Assembly: GCF_900107975.1 (NCBI RefSeq)
Contig: NZ_FNVF01000001.1
Coordinates: 1,059,237-1,123,236 of the forward strand
Origin: Paenibacillus sp. UNC499MF
GTDB lineage: Bacteria; Bacillota; Bacilli; Paenibacillales; NBRC-103111
Length of the DNA stretch: 64,000 bases
Direction of reading: 5' to 3'
A program made the position numbers and the translations under genes. Positions 36,944 to 45,840 of this stretch are shown piece by piece. The notes below the pieces were generated by a model, which had not been told where the DNA came from, ran no database searches, and was given only the letters and a program-made list of their open reading frames with translations. Numbering within the stretch: position 1 is the stretch's first letter; every line of letters begins with the position of its first letter.

Positions 36944-36984
36944 GACGGTTCCGGGCACTATTGCCTGTACACCGTCTTTTTTTT
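36944..36984 (+). terminator. Terminator of the siderophore operon
   Basis: GACGGT (36944-36949) pairs with ACCGTC (36971-36976), an inner GGCA/TGCC pair strengthens the stem, and at least eight T follow. Confidence 0.75.
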
Positions 36985-37078
36985 ATTCCACTTGTTTAGA
37001 AGAATAAGATTACTGCTTGCGGCACCGGGAATGCTTTGCTTTTTGTACGGCATAAACGCGTTACGGTTTTATATAGGT

Positions 37079-37105
37079 AAAAAACCGCTCTTGGATCAAG
37101 AGCGG
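37079..37105 (-). terminator. Terminator of siderophore-binding lipoprotein 2
   Basis: CCGCTCTTG (37085-37093) and CAAGAGCGG (37097-37105) form a perfect 9-bp stem with a three-base loop. On the minus strand it is followed by six T. The rest of the 36852-37189 gap shows only the operon terminator at 36944. Confidence 0.85.
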
Positions 37106-37189
37106 CCGGAAAGGGGAGGTCATAAAGACCGAAAACCGAACATATCAAGGGAGAATACGTATCGAGAGAATTAGATAGGACATGAGCTT

Positions 37190-38206
37190 TTATTTGCCGG
37201 TCTTGACAAGCCACTCGGCCAATTCTTCGGTTTGGGAAAGGACGGCAAGCGGGTCGTAGTACCAGGAACGTTCTTCCGGCCAAATGTATACTCTCCCGTT
37301 TTTAACGGCAGGCAGTGTACTCCAGACCGGATCGGCGCGGAAGTCTTCGATGGTTCTGTTGTTAGCGGTCAAGACGATGTAATCTCCCGCATAGCGTCCC
37401 AGCATCTCGGCCGAGATTTCGGCCCATTGCTTTTTGGAGAGCTGATCGGAAATTGCGGCAGGGGGTTTCCGGCCCAGAGCCTGGTAAACCGGCTGACCTC
37501 CGCGTCCGAAGTTATCACCGTAAACCCAAATGCTCTTTTCGGAGCTCTCTATGATGGAAAATGAAACGTCCGATGGCAGGACGGCATCGACTTTAGCCTT
37601 GGCCCCGGCGATTCGCCGGTCGTAATCCGCCAGCCACGTTTTGGCTTCGGTTTCTTTGCCGAGCAGGGTACCGAAGTATTCCAGCTCCTCGTGCGCATTT
37701 TTGAGGGTGCCGTAGGGAATGACCAGGGTAGGAGCGATTTTGCTCAGCTGTTCGTAAGTTTCCGCGTTTCCGGTAATGATCAGATCAGGCTCGAGTCCGG
37801 CAATACGCTCTACGGAAGGTTTACCGTAAGTTCCCGTATCCGCAACGCCGTTCAATGCTTTTTTGTAGTAATAATTGTTCAGGGTTAACCCCGGCGCCCC
37901 GACGGGTATGACATTGAGGGCGATCAGGCTGCCCAGATATTCCTCGGCGACGATCCGCTGCGGTCGGACGGGAATTGAAATATCTCCTTGAACACTGGAA
38001 ATTGTTTTGAATTTTTCTTCTTTCCTTGCACCCGATCCGTTCCCCTTCGTATCCGGGGCTTGTACGGCGGCTGGGCTCTCCGCTGCGGTATCGCGGGCAG
38101 CCGAGTCCTGACGTACGCCGCACCCGGCAAGAAAAATGGCCGTAAGGAGCAGCAGGGCAGATGATGCCTGCAAGAAATATTTAGAGAATGGCTGCTGAGA
38201 AAACAT
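37190..38206 (-). CDS. Iron-siderophore substrate-binding lipoprotein, FeuA-like
   Basis: 338 residues from ATG 38206, preceded by AGGAGG; a longer frame would cross the Fur box. The lipobox L-A-G-C places the anchored cysteine at C29. The mature part has R-P-Q-R-I-V-A-E-E-Y-L-G-S-L near residue 85, L-E-P-D-L-I-I-T-G and W-A-E-I-S-A-E, the class III binding-protein layout of FeuA/YfiY-type receptors. It follows a Btr-like regulator on the same strand, as feuA follows btr in Bacillus subtilis, which suggests it takes up this cell's own catecholate siderophore. The permease genes feuB and feuC, which normally come next, are absent here. Confidence 0.9.
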   Translation of the reverse strand: MFSQQPFSKYFLQASSALLLLTAIFLAGCGVRQDSAARDTAAESPAAVQAPDTKGNGSGARKEEKFKTISSVQGDISIPVRPQRIVAEEYLGSLIALNVIPVGAPGLTLNNYYYKKALNGVADTGTYGKPSVERIAGLEPDLIITGNAETYEQLSKIAPTLVIPYGTLKNAHEELEYFGTLLGKETEAKTWLADYDRRIAGAKAKVDAVLPSDVSFSIIESSEKSIWVYGDNFGRGGQPVYQALGRKPPAAISDQLSKKQWAEISAEMLGRYAGDYIVLTANNRTIEDFRADPVWSTLPAVKNGRVYIWPEERSWYYDPLAVLSQTEELAEWLVKTGK

Positions 38207-38228
38207 GGTAAGTCCTCCTAAATAAAAA

Positions 38229-38243
38229 TGATAATCATTCTCA
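38229..38243. promoter_or_regulatory. Fur box before siderophore-binding lipoprotein 2
   Basis: TGATAATCATTCTCA matches the 7-1-7 Fur palindrome with one mismatch and lies 23 bases before the start codon. Confidence 0.85.
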
Positions 38244-38295
38244 TTAAATTTACAGCGGAAAGACCCCAAGAACGATACACATACATGATATTGGA

Positions 38296-39915
38296 TCATG
38301 TAAATTTGTGATCCGGCGTCAATATGCCGGTCAACACGCGCAGTTGTTCCAGCGAGGAGAGCGGATCGAAGCCGGAGAAGAGCTCCGGCTGATTCAGCAG
38401 ATAAACCTTCCGCTGACGGACGGCATCGAGCTCAAGCCATTCCTGCGACCGGAACAGCCGCATCAGACGCTGACGCCCTTGAGGATCGCAGGGCAACGCG
38501 GTAATAAAAATATGATCGGCGGCATATTGCCCGATGGTTTCTATCGGAGTTTCCACGTATCCGCGATTGAGTAAGCCCTGTTCCAGCATCCGGTCAGGCG
38601 GGCGAAACCCGATGTCGTCATATAAGATTTGGCAGCTTCTGCCGTAACTGCTTCCGAACCCGTAAGCTTTGTCTGTGCCGATTTCCCAGACGGCCGCCGT
38701 GCCCCGGTTTCCGGGCTGCCGGTCCAGTTGACGGTTAATCGGAACCAGGCGCTTGTCGTAGAGTCTCAGCCACTCTTCCGCCTCCCCGCGTTTGTTAACG
38801 ATGTCGGCGATGATCCGGAACTGTTCCCGCCAGCTCATCGTTTTGAACGGGAGGTCAAGCACCGGGGCAAGCGGCAGCAGGGAATTGTTTTCTTCTTGCG
38901 TGTCGTAGCTGATAATGACGTCCGGACGTGAAGCGGCAACCGTTTCATAGAAACGGGATGGAGTGCAGACGTAAGGATCGAATTTCCGCTCCTCCGGCAG
39001 GTCGGAACCCCTCGCGATTTTCTCCGTCCAGCCCGTGTATACGCCGAGTTCGGGAGTAATTCCCAGTGCGGTAAGCGCAGCCGTATAATTTGGGTTAAGC
39101 GCGGCGATCCGTTTGGATTGCCCCCTGTAAACGGTAGGAGAGACGCCTACGGATTGTTTGAACTTGCGGCTTAAATACGTGCCTTCTTTGTAGCCTATTT
39201 CCTGAGCAAGCGTATTCAAGTCCGGCGAACCGGTCAAAATACGCTTCTGTGCGCCACGAATCCGGAGCAAGGTCAAGTATTCGTTGAAGGTTCGCCCGGT
39301 AAACTTGCGGAAGGCACGGGAAAAGTGCTCCGGGCTCACATTCGCTCTTTCGGCCATCTGATCCCGCGTCAGGTCCTCGTCAAAGTGCGCCTGCATAAAA
39401 CAAACGCTTTGCTTCAGCCAGGGGAAGCCGGGCCTTTGCCTTGAAGCCACCTCTTCATAAAGCCCCTCCATGAGGTCGATGAACAGCCGCTGTACCCGGA
39501 AAGGGCCGCTAAGCCGGGGCTCGCGCCATAGTGTTTGAAGTTCGCCGGCCTGTCTCAAGAGCTTATCCGGGCAGTTGTCCAGAGGCAGGGGATATTTCAG
39601 GAGGCCGGTTTCCGTGTCTTCCGTGCCCAGACACCGGTACTCGATAAGCACACCTTTCAGCAAGGTGTGAGAGATCAGATCGAACTTTTGAAAAGCATCG
39701 CAAAGGTATACGCTTCCCCTGTCAACCTCGCACATCTCATCATGAATACGGAGCACACCGCTTCCGCCAAGTACGATGAAAATACGGGAGCAGCCCGTGC
39801 GTTCACTGGATGCAAGGTCTATAGACCGACCGTCCACTTCGGTGATACGAAAAGGGACATAAAAGAGATGGGCCGCCGGAGCGGGTTCTGTATGGAGAGC
39901 GGGCATATCGGGCAT
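38296..39915 (-). CDS. btr: Btr-like AraC regulator with siderophore-binding domain, long form
   Basis: 539 residues from ATG 39915; a longer frame would run through the Fur box. Residues 1-about 165 look like a cupin-type sensor (F-I-V-L-G-G-S-G-V-L-R-I). Residues about 170-275 contain the AraC double helix-turn-helix (L-T-R-D-Q-M-A-E-R-A-N-V-S-P-E-H-F-S-R-A-F, then L-A-Q-E-I-G-Y-K-E-G-T-Y). Residues about 285-535 are a FeuA-like ligand domain. Bacillus subtilis Btr has the same order and a similar length (529). It should sense the imported ferric siderophore and activate the downstream binding-protein gene, with iron repression from the Fur box. The short copy at 21006-22232 lacks the N-terminal domain. 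Confidence 0.92.
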   Translation of the reverse strand: MPDMPALHTEPAPAAHLFYVPFRITEVDGRSIDLASSERTGCSRIFIVLGGSGVLRIHDEMCEVDRGSVYLCDAFQKFDLISHTLLKGVLIEYRCLGTEDTETGLLKYPLPLDNCPDKLLRQAGELQTLWREPRLSGPFRVQRLFIDLMEGLYEEVASRQRPGFPWLKQSVCFMQAHFDEDLTRDQMAERANVSPEHFSRAFRKFTGRTFNEYLTLLRIRGAQKRILTGSPDLNTLAQEIGYKEGTYLSRKFKQSVGVSPTVYRGQSKRIAALNPNYTAALTALGITPELGVYTGWTEKIARGSDLPEERKFDPYVCTPSRFYETVAASRPDVIISYDTQEENNSLLPLAPVLDLPFKTMSWREQFRIIADIVNKRGEAEEWLRLYDKRLVPINRQLDRQPGNRGTAAVWEIGTDKAYGFGSSYGRSCQILYDDIGFRPPDRMLEQGLLNRGYVETPIETIGQYAADHIFITALPCDPQGRQRLMRLFRSQEWLELDAVRQRKVYLLNQPELFSGFDPLSSLEQLRVLTGILTPDHKFT

Positions 39916-39937
39916 GAGAATAGGTTTCTCCTTTTGG

Positions 39938-39952
39938 TGATAATGATTATCA
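39938..39952. promoter_or_regulatory. Perfect Fur box before the long Btr-like gene
   Basis: TGATAATGATTATCA is a perfect 7-1-7 Fur palindrome, 22 bases before the chosen start. Confidence 0.88.
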
Positions 39953-40395
39953 ATTACATTACCAGTATAGCAAAAAGATAGACGGTCGGGCACTCGGAAT
40001 CTGTCCCCTTTTATCTCTACGCCGGAACTTGCCTGCAAAGCGAACAGCAGGTCCGGCAAGACGGGGCGCTACCGCAAGCCCTGATGAGAGGGCGGGAAGC
40101 CCGGTAAGGGTCCTGGCAGGTCCGGCGCGGGGTAATCTGTGCCGGCTTATCCAAGCGCTTCTTGGAAGAACTGCATCCTGTTTCGTTTACGCTGAAATAG
40201 GCCTTTTTTAAGCAATGGGCCGGCGGCAACATAATTTCTTAACAACGAACGCTCTCCATCCGGGTGGACTTGTTCCGCATCCGATCCTGATCTCATTCCG
40301 GCTCGCTTGCCGGGGGAGATTCGACGCTTATGCTCCGGCAAGGGCGGCTTGGAGCCTCTTCATAAAACCTTTAAAATTCGACGAAACGCATGCCG

Positions 40396-40424
40396 TTGAC
40401 TTTAAAAATTAAAGCGCTTATTGT
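40396..40424 (+). promoter_or_regulatory. Possible promoter of the GH8 gene, with AGCGCTT motif
   Basis: TTGACT (40396-40401) and TATTGT (40419-40424) are 17 bases apart, and the spacer holds the palindrome AAGCGCTT (40412-40419). A second AGCGCTTT occurs at 40531-40538, about 120 bases downstream, so a regulator may bind both. An inverted repeat (TTGAATTG ... CAATTCA, about 40430-40463) lies in the long leader. The rest of the 40060-40658 gap shows nothing recognised. Confidence 0.4.
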
Positions 40425-40658
40425 TCTAGTTGAATTGGGGCCGGTTTACTGCCGCTCAATTCACAGCGAATTCTTTATTCCGGTTGAGCACAAGGATATC
40501 GTTCGGATCTCCTACATAAAGTAAAGTTATAGCGCTTTAATTTATGCGAAGGCAATCCGGGGGGAATGCGTAAGGGAGGTGGCCGGAAGCGGGATAAGAT
40601 AGGCTGGCAGCGACGTTTACCGAATAACGCGAACGCAATTTTGAGAGGAGAAGGATCT

Positions 40659-42014
40659 ATGAAGAAAAGATTGCTGGAATTAAGCACTTGCGCTTGTCTG
40701 TTAGGCAGTTTGATAGCAGGACCGGTGACGGCTTCCGCTCAGGAAAACGTACCGGCTTCATCCATCCAGACCGAACCCGTTTATGAGGGGAGCTCCAACG
40801 TTTCGATTACCGCATCCGCGTTGAAGCCGTTTCCTCAGCATGTTTCCTACACCTCCGGCACGATCAAGCCAAACCATTTTACACAGGATCAGATGGACCA
40901 GCAGGTAAAGAAAAAATATGACGAATGGAAATCCAGATACCTCGTCAAGCATCCGAAAATTTCGAACCAGTATTATGTTTTTTATAACCGGGAAAAAATC
41001 GTGGACGATCCGAAAAATGTGGTGTCCTGCTCAGAAGGCCACGGCTACGGGATGCTCATTACCGCTTATATGGCGGGGCACGACGCCAGTGCGCAAACTT
41101 ATTTCGACGGCCTGTACCGGTTCTATAAAGCTCATCCGAGTTCGGCCGATCCCGCTTTGATGGCTTGGCAGCAGGCCAAGGACTCATCGGGCAACATCGT
41201 GGACAGTTCGGGTTCCTACTCCGCGACTGACGGGGATCTTGACATCGCTTTTGCCCTGCTTCTCGCCGATAAACAGTGGGGCAGTTCCGGGGAAGTCAAC
41301 TACAAGAGCGAAGCCGTCAAGATGATCAATGCGATTCTGAAGCGGGACGTACATGCCAAACATTTTCATCTTAAGCTGGGCGACTGGGCTTCCGACAGCG
41401 ATTCGAAGTACGGACCGGGCACGCGTCCGTCGGATTTCATGCTCCATCATCTCAAAGCGTTCAAGGACGCGACAGGTAATGCGGATTGGGACAAAGTAAG
41501 TGATACGACCTACAAGATCATCAACTCGGTATATAAAAAATACTCGCCGAAAACGGGGCTGCTTTCGGATTTCGTCGTCCGCAAATCGGACGGAACATAC
41601 GCACCGGCTCCGGACGAATATCTGGAAGAGCCGACGGATGATGAATACAGCTGGAACTCCTCCCGTACACCGTGGAGAATAGCCACGGATTATCTCGTCA
41701 GCGGCGATACTCGCGCTTTGGAGCAGCTCCGCCAGATGAACGGCTGGATTCAGTCCGCAACGGGCGGTAAACCCGCCAAAATCGGTTCGGGCTATGATCT
41801 GAAGGGCAACGTGAAAAAATCCGATCACGCCATCGCATTCACGGCGCCGTTTGCGGTAAGCGCGATGATAGACTCGTCCAATCAGCAGTGGCTGAACAAA
41901 CTGTGGAGCGACATCGTCGATTCGCCTACCTCGGACAACTATTATTTCGATAACAGCATCCGGCTGCTGAGTATGATAGTCGTTTCCGGCAACTGGTGGA
42001 CACCCGGCGAATAA
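40659..42014 (+). CDS. Secreted GH8 glycoside hydrolase (chitosanase/endoglucanase)
   Basis: 451 residues from ATG 40659 with GAGAGGAGAAGG upstream. A signal peptide ends near residue 27 (A-S-A). E126 in S-E-G-H-G-Y-G-M is the general acid of family 8. D191 in S-A-T-D-G-D-L-D-I-A lies in the second signature, and D-Y-L-V-S-G-D and F-A-V-S-A-M complete the (alpha/alpha)6 barrel. Bacillus and Paenibacillus relatives hydrolyse chitosan and often also beta-1,3-1,4-glucan. The sequence does not separate these activities. No carbohydrate-binding or anchoring module is present, so it should be released. A terminator follows. The open frame upstream of 40659 has no ribosome site and is not part of the gene. 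Confidence 0.93.
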   Translation: MKKRLLELSTCACLLGSLIAGPVTASAQENVPASSIQTEPVYEGSSNVSITASALKPFPQHVSYTSGTIKPNHFTQDQMDQQVKKKYDEWKSRYLVKHPKISNQYYVFYNREKIVDDPKNVVSCSEGHGYGMLITAYMAGHDASAQTYFDGLYRFYKAHPSSADPALMAWQQAKDSSGNIVDSSGSYSATDGDLDIAFALLLADKQWGSSGEVNYKSEAVKMINAILKRDVHAKHFHLKLGDWASDSDSKYGPGTRPSDFMLHHLKAFKDATGNADWDKVSDTTYKIINSVYKKYSPKTGLLSDFVVRKSDGTYAPAPDEYLEEPTDDEYSWNSSRTPWRIATDYLVSGDTRALEQLRQMNGWIQSATGGKPAKIGSGYDLKGNVKKSDHAIAFTAPFAVSAMIDSSNQQWLNKLWSDIVDSPTSDNYYFDNSIRLLSMIVVSGNWWTPGE

Positions 42015-42027
42015 CAAGCAATGAGCG

Positions 42028-42057
42028 AAAAGCGCCTGCCGTATGCAGGCCCTTTTC
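42028..42057 (+). terminator. Terminator of the GH8 gene
   Basis: GCCTGC (42034-42039) pairs with GCAGGC (42045-42050); flanking AAAAG and CTTTT extend the stem and supply the T-rich tail. Confidence 0.7.
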
Positions 42058-42089
42058 TTGTGAACAATAGAGAGGGATGTGGGAGCGGA

Positions 42090-45000
42090 ATGTGTGGAAG
42101 CGCCATGCGATTGAGTAAGAAGCTTTATCACGTTTTAAAGGTATTGACGATGTTTACCGTCCTGTTTTCAAGTACGGCGGGCAGTCTGTTTGCCGCTGCT
42201 GCGCCGCAGCAGGCGGCAGCGCCTGCCCAACCGATTGCGGAGCAGCGGGGATCGGGGGATGCGCAGCCCGATCAGGGAGTTTTCACCGCTACATACGGAG
42301 TAGACCGTCCGTCCCTGGGTCAATGGAATTTCCGGAACGCCGGTGCGGGCGACAACGGAATTTACCGTTCGACGGGCGGAGTTTACGGCACCGCGTCCAC
42401 GTTCCGCAACTCCGGAGGCGTGTTCGAATACGTGGAAGACGACACGCTGAGCTATCAGGGCTGGGATGAAGGAAACGGGGTCAAGTACTGGCTGGCGGCC
42501 GTCCCGACCAAAGGATTCCGCAGCATCACCCTGTCGTCCCAGCAGAACTCTTCCGGTTCGGGACCGCGGAATTTTAAAGTCGAGATCAGCCCGGACAAGC
42601 GGACATGGACCCCCGTGGCCGATCTCGTGATGGCCAAATCGTCGTACAACTGCAGCGGAGATTCCTGCAAACTGAACGATCTGCCGCTTCCTTCCGAAGC
42701 GGATAACCGGCCTATGCTGTATATCCGCTGGATCGTCAGCTCCGACGAAAAAACGTCCGGCGGACCGGGCATCGGCGGATCGGGTTCGAGCCGGATCCGC
42801 GCCGTTGAAGTGAAAGGAGAGCGCATCAGCGGCTCGGATATTTCGGAGCCCACGGTGGCAGTAGCGGAATTTCCGGGAGACAAGTCCGAAGAAATTGCGG
42901 CGGACCGGGAAGTGTCCGTGAAATTCAATAAAAAAATCGCTCTGGAAAACGGAAAGCAGGCCACCGTAGCGGACGAGAACGGAAACGCGTCCGAAACCTC
43001 TCTCCAAGTATCCGGCGATACGCTGGTAATCAAGCATACCCCTTTGGCGTATGAAAAGACTTACACAGTCCTGGTTCCGAAAGAGCTTGTAAAAGGAGCC
43101 GAGGACGGGCATCCGCTTGCCGAGGATATCACCTGGAGCTTCAAGACCCGAACCTCGCCCAAAACGCCGAAGCTGCTGAACATGACGTTTAACGGGGACC
43201 CGAAAACATCGATGGGCTTCGCCTGGTATACGCCCCAAGACATTTCGGGAACTGTGGTTCAGGTCATCGAAGCTTCCGAAATGAAAGGCGGCGTGTTCCC
43301 GGAAGCGAAAGCTTCCGCATACTCCGGCACCACGGAAGTCATAGAAACTTATTTCGTCAAAAGCGACCGGGATACCGGCAATAAGACGAAATTCGCCAGC
43401 CATAAAGTGACGGCCGACAAGCTTAAGCCCGGCACGGCATACAAGTACCGGGCGGGCAACGGCGACCCGGACGGCTGGGGCCCTGTCGGATCGTTTACGA
43501 CGGACGAAGCGGCCGGCGAAGATTTCCGCTTTATTGTGGGATCGGATTCCCAAGGGTCCAGCAAGTCTTCCTTCGAATTATGGCAGGATACTTTCCGCAA
43601 AGCGGTGGACAAAGCCGGACAGCCGAAGTTTTTTATGGTTACGGGGGACCTGGTGGACAACGGGGATTTGGAGCAGCAGTGGCAGTGGCTGCTGGATACG
43701 GCCAAGGACGAGCTGGCTCACACGCCTTACGTACCGATCCTCGGCGGGCATGAGGTTCACGACTACGAAGGTGACGAGAATACCGAAAACAACAACTTTT
43801 ATTATCATTTTAATCTGCCCAAGCAGATCGTCCCGGGTACCCATGAAGGCTCGATCTATTCGTTCGAATACGGTGACGCCTTGTTTATCCAGTTCAACAC
43901 CCAGTTCGAAGGGGGACTGGATTCCAACGGCCAGGTGGAGTGGGTGGACCCGGAATTCACCGCCCAATTGGAGTGGATGAAGAACGTTGTGGCCCGGACC
44001 GACAAGAAATGGAAATTCGTTTCCTTACACAAAGGGCCTTATTCGGCCGGTGACAATGCCGGGGAATGGGAAGGCGAACGGATCGCCTTTTACAAGAAAC
44101 ACTTAATTCCGGCATTGGATCAAATGGGCATTGATGTCGTATTCGAAGCCCACGATCACATGTATATGAGATCTTATCAGATGCTGAACGATGTTCCTGT
44201 AAAGGACATCAAGGAAGATGGAGCAGGCAATGCCCTCAATCCGCCGGGAACCGTTTATCTGATGACGAATACGGTCGGAAGCAAATTTTACGAGAAATAC
44301 AAGGGGTACGACGATTATTTCGCCAAGATCAACGAGCAGCCTTTCAAAAAGATGTTCACCGATGTTTCGGTGTCCAAAGACGTGATGAAATTCACTTCCT
44401 ACACGGCAGCCAAGGGGGAGGACGTGAAGCCGTATGACGAGTACGGCATTAAACGAACCGACGAGAAACCGGCGAAGGTCGAAAATGCCGCCGTACAAAA
44501 CGGAAGCGGCGGGGCTGTTCTGTCATGGAACGCTCCGAAGAACTCCAAAGAGCCGGTGAAAGGGTACCGGATTTACGAGAAGGACGATAAAATCCGCCCC
44601 TTCTGGAGCGAATATGTGCCGGCCGATGCCAATTCCGGCACCTACAAGCTAGAACTGGGCAAGCTTGATCCGCAGCAAAGCTATACCTTCTTCATTAAAG
44701 CTGCCGGAGTACGGACTAATTCGGATGCGGTGCAGATCGACATCCGGAAAGATAACGGTTCGTCCGGAGGAGACGGCGGCTCATCCCTGCCGCCGGTAAC
44801 TACGGTTCCGCCTGTCACGGGCACCAAGCCGCCTGTGAATCCGGACGGCAAACCTAAGCCGGAACCGGAGCCGAAGCCGAAGCCTGAACCTGCGAGAAAG
44901 ACGTTCGCGGACGTGGACAGCCGCTTCGCATGGGCCAAAGACGCGATAGAACTTCTCGCCGGCAAAGGCGTCATACAAGGCGTCAGCGCCGACATGTTCG

Positions 45001-45446
45001 AACCGGCACGCCCGGTTACGAGAGGCGAATTCGTGACGCTGCTCGTGCGGGCGCTCGGCTTGAAGGCCGACACGCCGGGCCGCTTCGGGGATGTGTTACC
45101 CGACGCCTATTATTACGATGCGATCGGAACTGCGAAAGCGCTCGGCATCGCGGAAGGCACCGGACCGGATACGTTCGAGCCCGGGGCGCTTCTCACGAGA
45201 CAAGACATGATGACGCTCATCGTCCGTGCGCTGAACGCGGCCGGTTACGGCATACAGCCGGGCAGTGCCCGGGATCTTGCGGGCTTCGAGGATGCCCCCG
45301 AACTTGCTCCTTACGCGGTGGAGAGCGCGGGAGCCCTCGTCCGGGAAAAACTCGTCGAAGGCAGCGGAACGGGCATTATGCCCCACGGCCTTACGACCAG
45401 AGCGGAAACGGCTGTGATCCTCTACCGGATTACGAGCTTAAAATAA
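42090..45446 (+). CDS. S-layer-anchored metallophosphoesterase (purple-acid-phosphatase-like)
   Basis: 1118 residues from ATG 42090 with GGGAG upstream. A signal peptide ends near residue 35. A long N-terminal beta region (about 50-250) is followed by an Ig-like domain (about 260-365: V-S-V-K-F-N-K-K-I, W-S-F-K-T). A fibronectin-like phosphatase N-domain comes next (about 370-475). The metallophosphoesterase domain (about 480-780) has T-G-D-L-V-D-N-G, G-G-H-E, L-H-K-G-P and A-H-D-H. The usual G-N-H-E is G-G-H-E and the first D-x-H motif is S-D-S-Q-G, so metal binding may be altered. A second fibronectin domain and a proline/lysine/glutamate linker lead to three SLH domains (about 955-1115) that bind the cell-wall polymer. 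It likely cleaves extracellular phosphate esters at the cell surface. Confidence 0.9.
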   Translation: MCGSAMRLSKKLYHVLKVLTMFTVLFSSTAGSLFAAAAPQQAAAPAQPIAEQRGSGDAQPDQGVFTATYGVDRPSLGQWNFRNAGAGDNGIYRSTGGVYGTASTFRNSGGVFEYVEDDTLSYQGWDEGNGVKYWLAAVPTKGFRSITLSSQQNSSGSGPRNFKVEISPDKRTWTPVADLVMAKSSYNCSGDSCKLNDLPLPSEADNRPMLYIRWIVSSDEKTSGGPGIGGSGSSRIRAVEVKGERISGSDISEPTVAVAEFPGDKSEEIAADREVSVKFNKKIALENGKQATVADENGNASETSLQVSGDTLVIKHTPLAYEKTYTVLVPKELVKGAEDGHPLAEDITWSFKTRTSPKTPKLLNMTFNGDPKTSMGFAWYTPQDISGTVVQVIEASEMKGGVFPEAKASAYSGTTEVIETYFVKSDRDTGNKTKFASHKVTADKLKPGTAYKYRAGNGDPDGWGPVGSFTTDEAAGEDFRFIVGSDSQGSSKSSFELWQDTFRKAVDKAGQPKFFMVTGDLVDNGDLEQQWQWLLDTAKDELAHTPYVPILGGHEVHDYEGDENTENNNFYYHFNLPKQIVPGTHEGSIYSFEYGDALFIQFNTQFEGGLDSNGQVEWVDPEFTAQLEWMKNVVARTDKKWKFVSLHKGPYSAGDNAGEWEGERIAFYKKHLIPALDQMGIDVVFEAHDHMYMRSYQMLNDVPVKDIKEDGAGNALNPPGTVYLMTNTVGSKFYEKYKGYDDYFAKINEQPFKKMFTDVSVSKDVMKFTSYTAAKGEDVKPYDEYGIKRTDEKPAKVENAAVQNGSGGAVLSWNAPKNSKEPVKGYRIYEKDDKIRPFWSEYVPADANSGTYKLELGKLDPQQSYTFFIKAAGVRTNSDAVQIDIRKDNGSSGGDGGSSLPPVTTVPPVTGTKPPVNPDGKPKPEPEPKPKPEPARKTFADVDSRFAWAKDAIELLAGKGVIQGVSADMFEPARPVTRGEFVTLLVRALGLKADTPGRFGDVLPDAYYYDAIGTAKALGIAEGTGPDTFEPGALLTRQDMMTLIVRALNAAGYGIQPGSARDLAGFEDAPELAPYAVESAGALVREKLVEGSGTGIMPHGLTTRAETAVILYRITSLK

Positions 45447-45455
45447 AAAGTCTGG

Positions 45456-45492
45456 CCACCTGTCCGCCTGAAGCGGACAGGTGGTTTTTTTT
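45456..45492 (+). terminator. Strong terminator (copy A of the duplicated segment)
   Basis: CCACCTGTCCGC (45456-45467) pairs over 12 bases with GCGGACAGGTGG (45473-45484), followed by eight T. A closely related but less perfect hairpin ends the MFS gene at 47735-47773. Confidence 0.92.
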
Positions 45493-45634
45493 ATCCGCCC
45501 GGTGCAAATAAATGTGAATTAGTTTCTGGTAACGGCGGCACCGGTTGTGCCACGATTTCGATTTCATCTGGAACTGAGCGAAGGCATGGAGTAGACCAGA
45601 CTACTGATTATCGAAGATGAAGCGGCCATGGCGG
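45456..45634 (+). repeat. Direct repeat, copy A, flanking the marR-MFS module
   Basis: This segment and 47736-47910 align almost base for base: terminator hairpin, the stretch GGTGCAAATAAATGT, TAACGGCGGCACCGGTTGTG, and the start of the response-regulator gene. Copy A has a six-base GATTTC duplication and scattered substitutions. The two copies lie in the same orientation and enclose the MarR and MFS genes. Confidence 0.88.
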
Positions 45635-45640
45635 GAGATA
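45586..45640 (+). pseudogene. Dead 5' fragment of the response-regulator gene
   Basis: The ATG at 45586 corresponds to the start of the intact response regulator at 47862. The third codon, AAG in the intact copy, is TAG here. Beyond it the sequence still reads R/L-L-I-I-E-D-E-A-A for about 15 codons before similarity ends near 45634. It is a relic left by the duplication and cannot make protein. Confidence 0.85.
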
Positions 45641-45695
45641 GCGGGCATAGCCGCTGCCCGGAATGGACGTTAAAAGCGGACAGGGGTGACGAATC

Positions 45696-45755
45696 ATGCA
45701 AACTACGCTGCCGCTTGCAAAAACGAACCCGGTACGCTATATTAGTTTTAATTAG
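45696..45755 (+). CDS. Possible 19-residue peptide before marR
   Basis: ATG 45696 is preceded by GGGGTGA at six bases, an excellent ribosome site, and reads 19 codons (M-Q-T-T-L-P-L-A-K-T-N-P-V-R-Y-I-S-F-N) to TAG 45753-45755, inside the MarR operator. It lies upstream of the predicted marR transcription start. It could be the surviving beginning of a gene interrupted by the marR-MFS module or a chance frame. No function is proposed. Confidence 0.3.
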   Translation: MQTTLPLAKTNPVRYISFN

Positions 45756-45764
45756 ATTATCTAA
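45715..45764 (+). promoter_or_regulatory. marR promoter and operator (site 1)
   Basis: TTGCAA (45715-45720) and TATATT (45738-45743) are 17 bases apart. The perfect 13-bp palindrome TTAGATTATCTAA (45752-45764) lies at the start of transcription. The same palindrome recurs at 46414, 54207 and 54269. Confidence 0.8.
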
Positions 45765-45840
45765 CTAACAAGAGAGATAAGGTTATCTTCGAACAATCGA
45801 ACGAAGAAACTGCGCACAGCGGAGAAGGGGAGTGCTAACC

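Noticed and set aside
44830-44900. Repetitive proline/lysine/glutamate codons in the phosphoesterase gene
   Set aside because: It is a normal wall-spanning linker before the SLH domains, not a DNA repeat of independent meaning.
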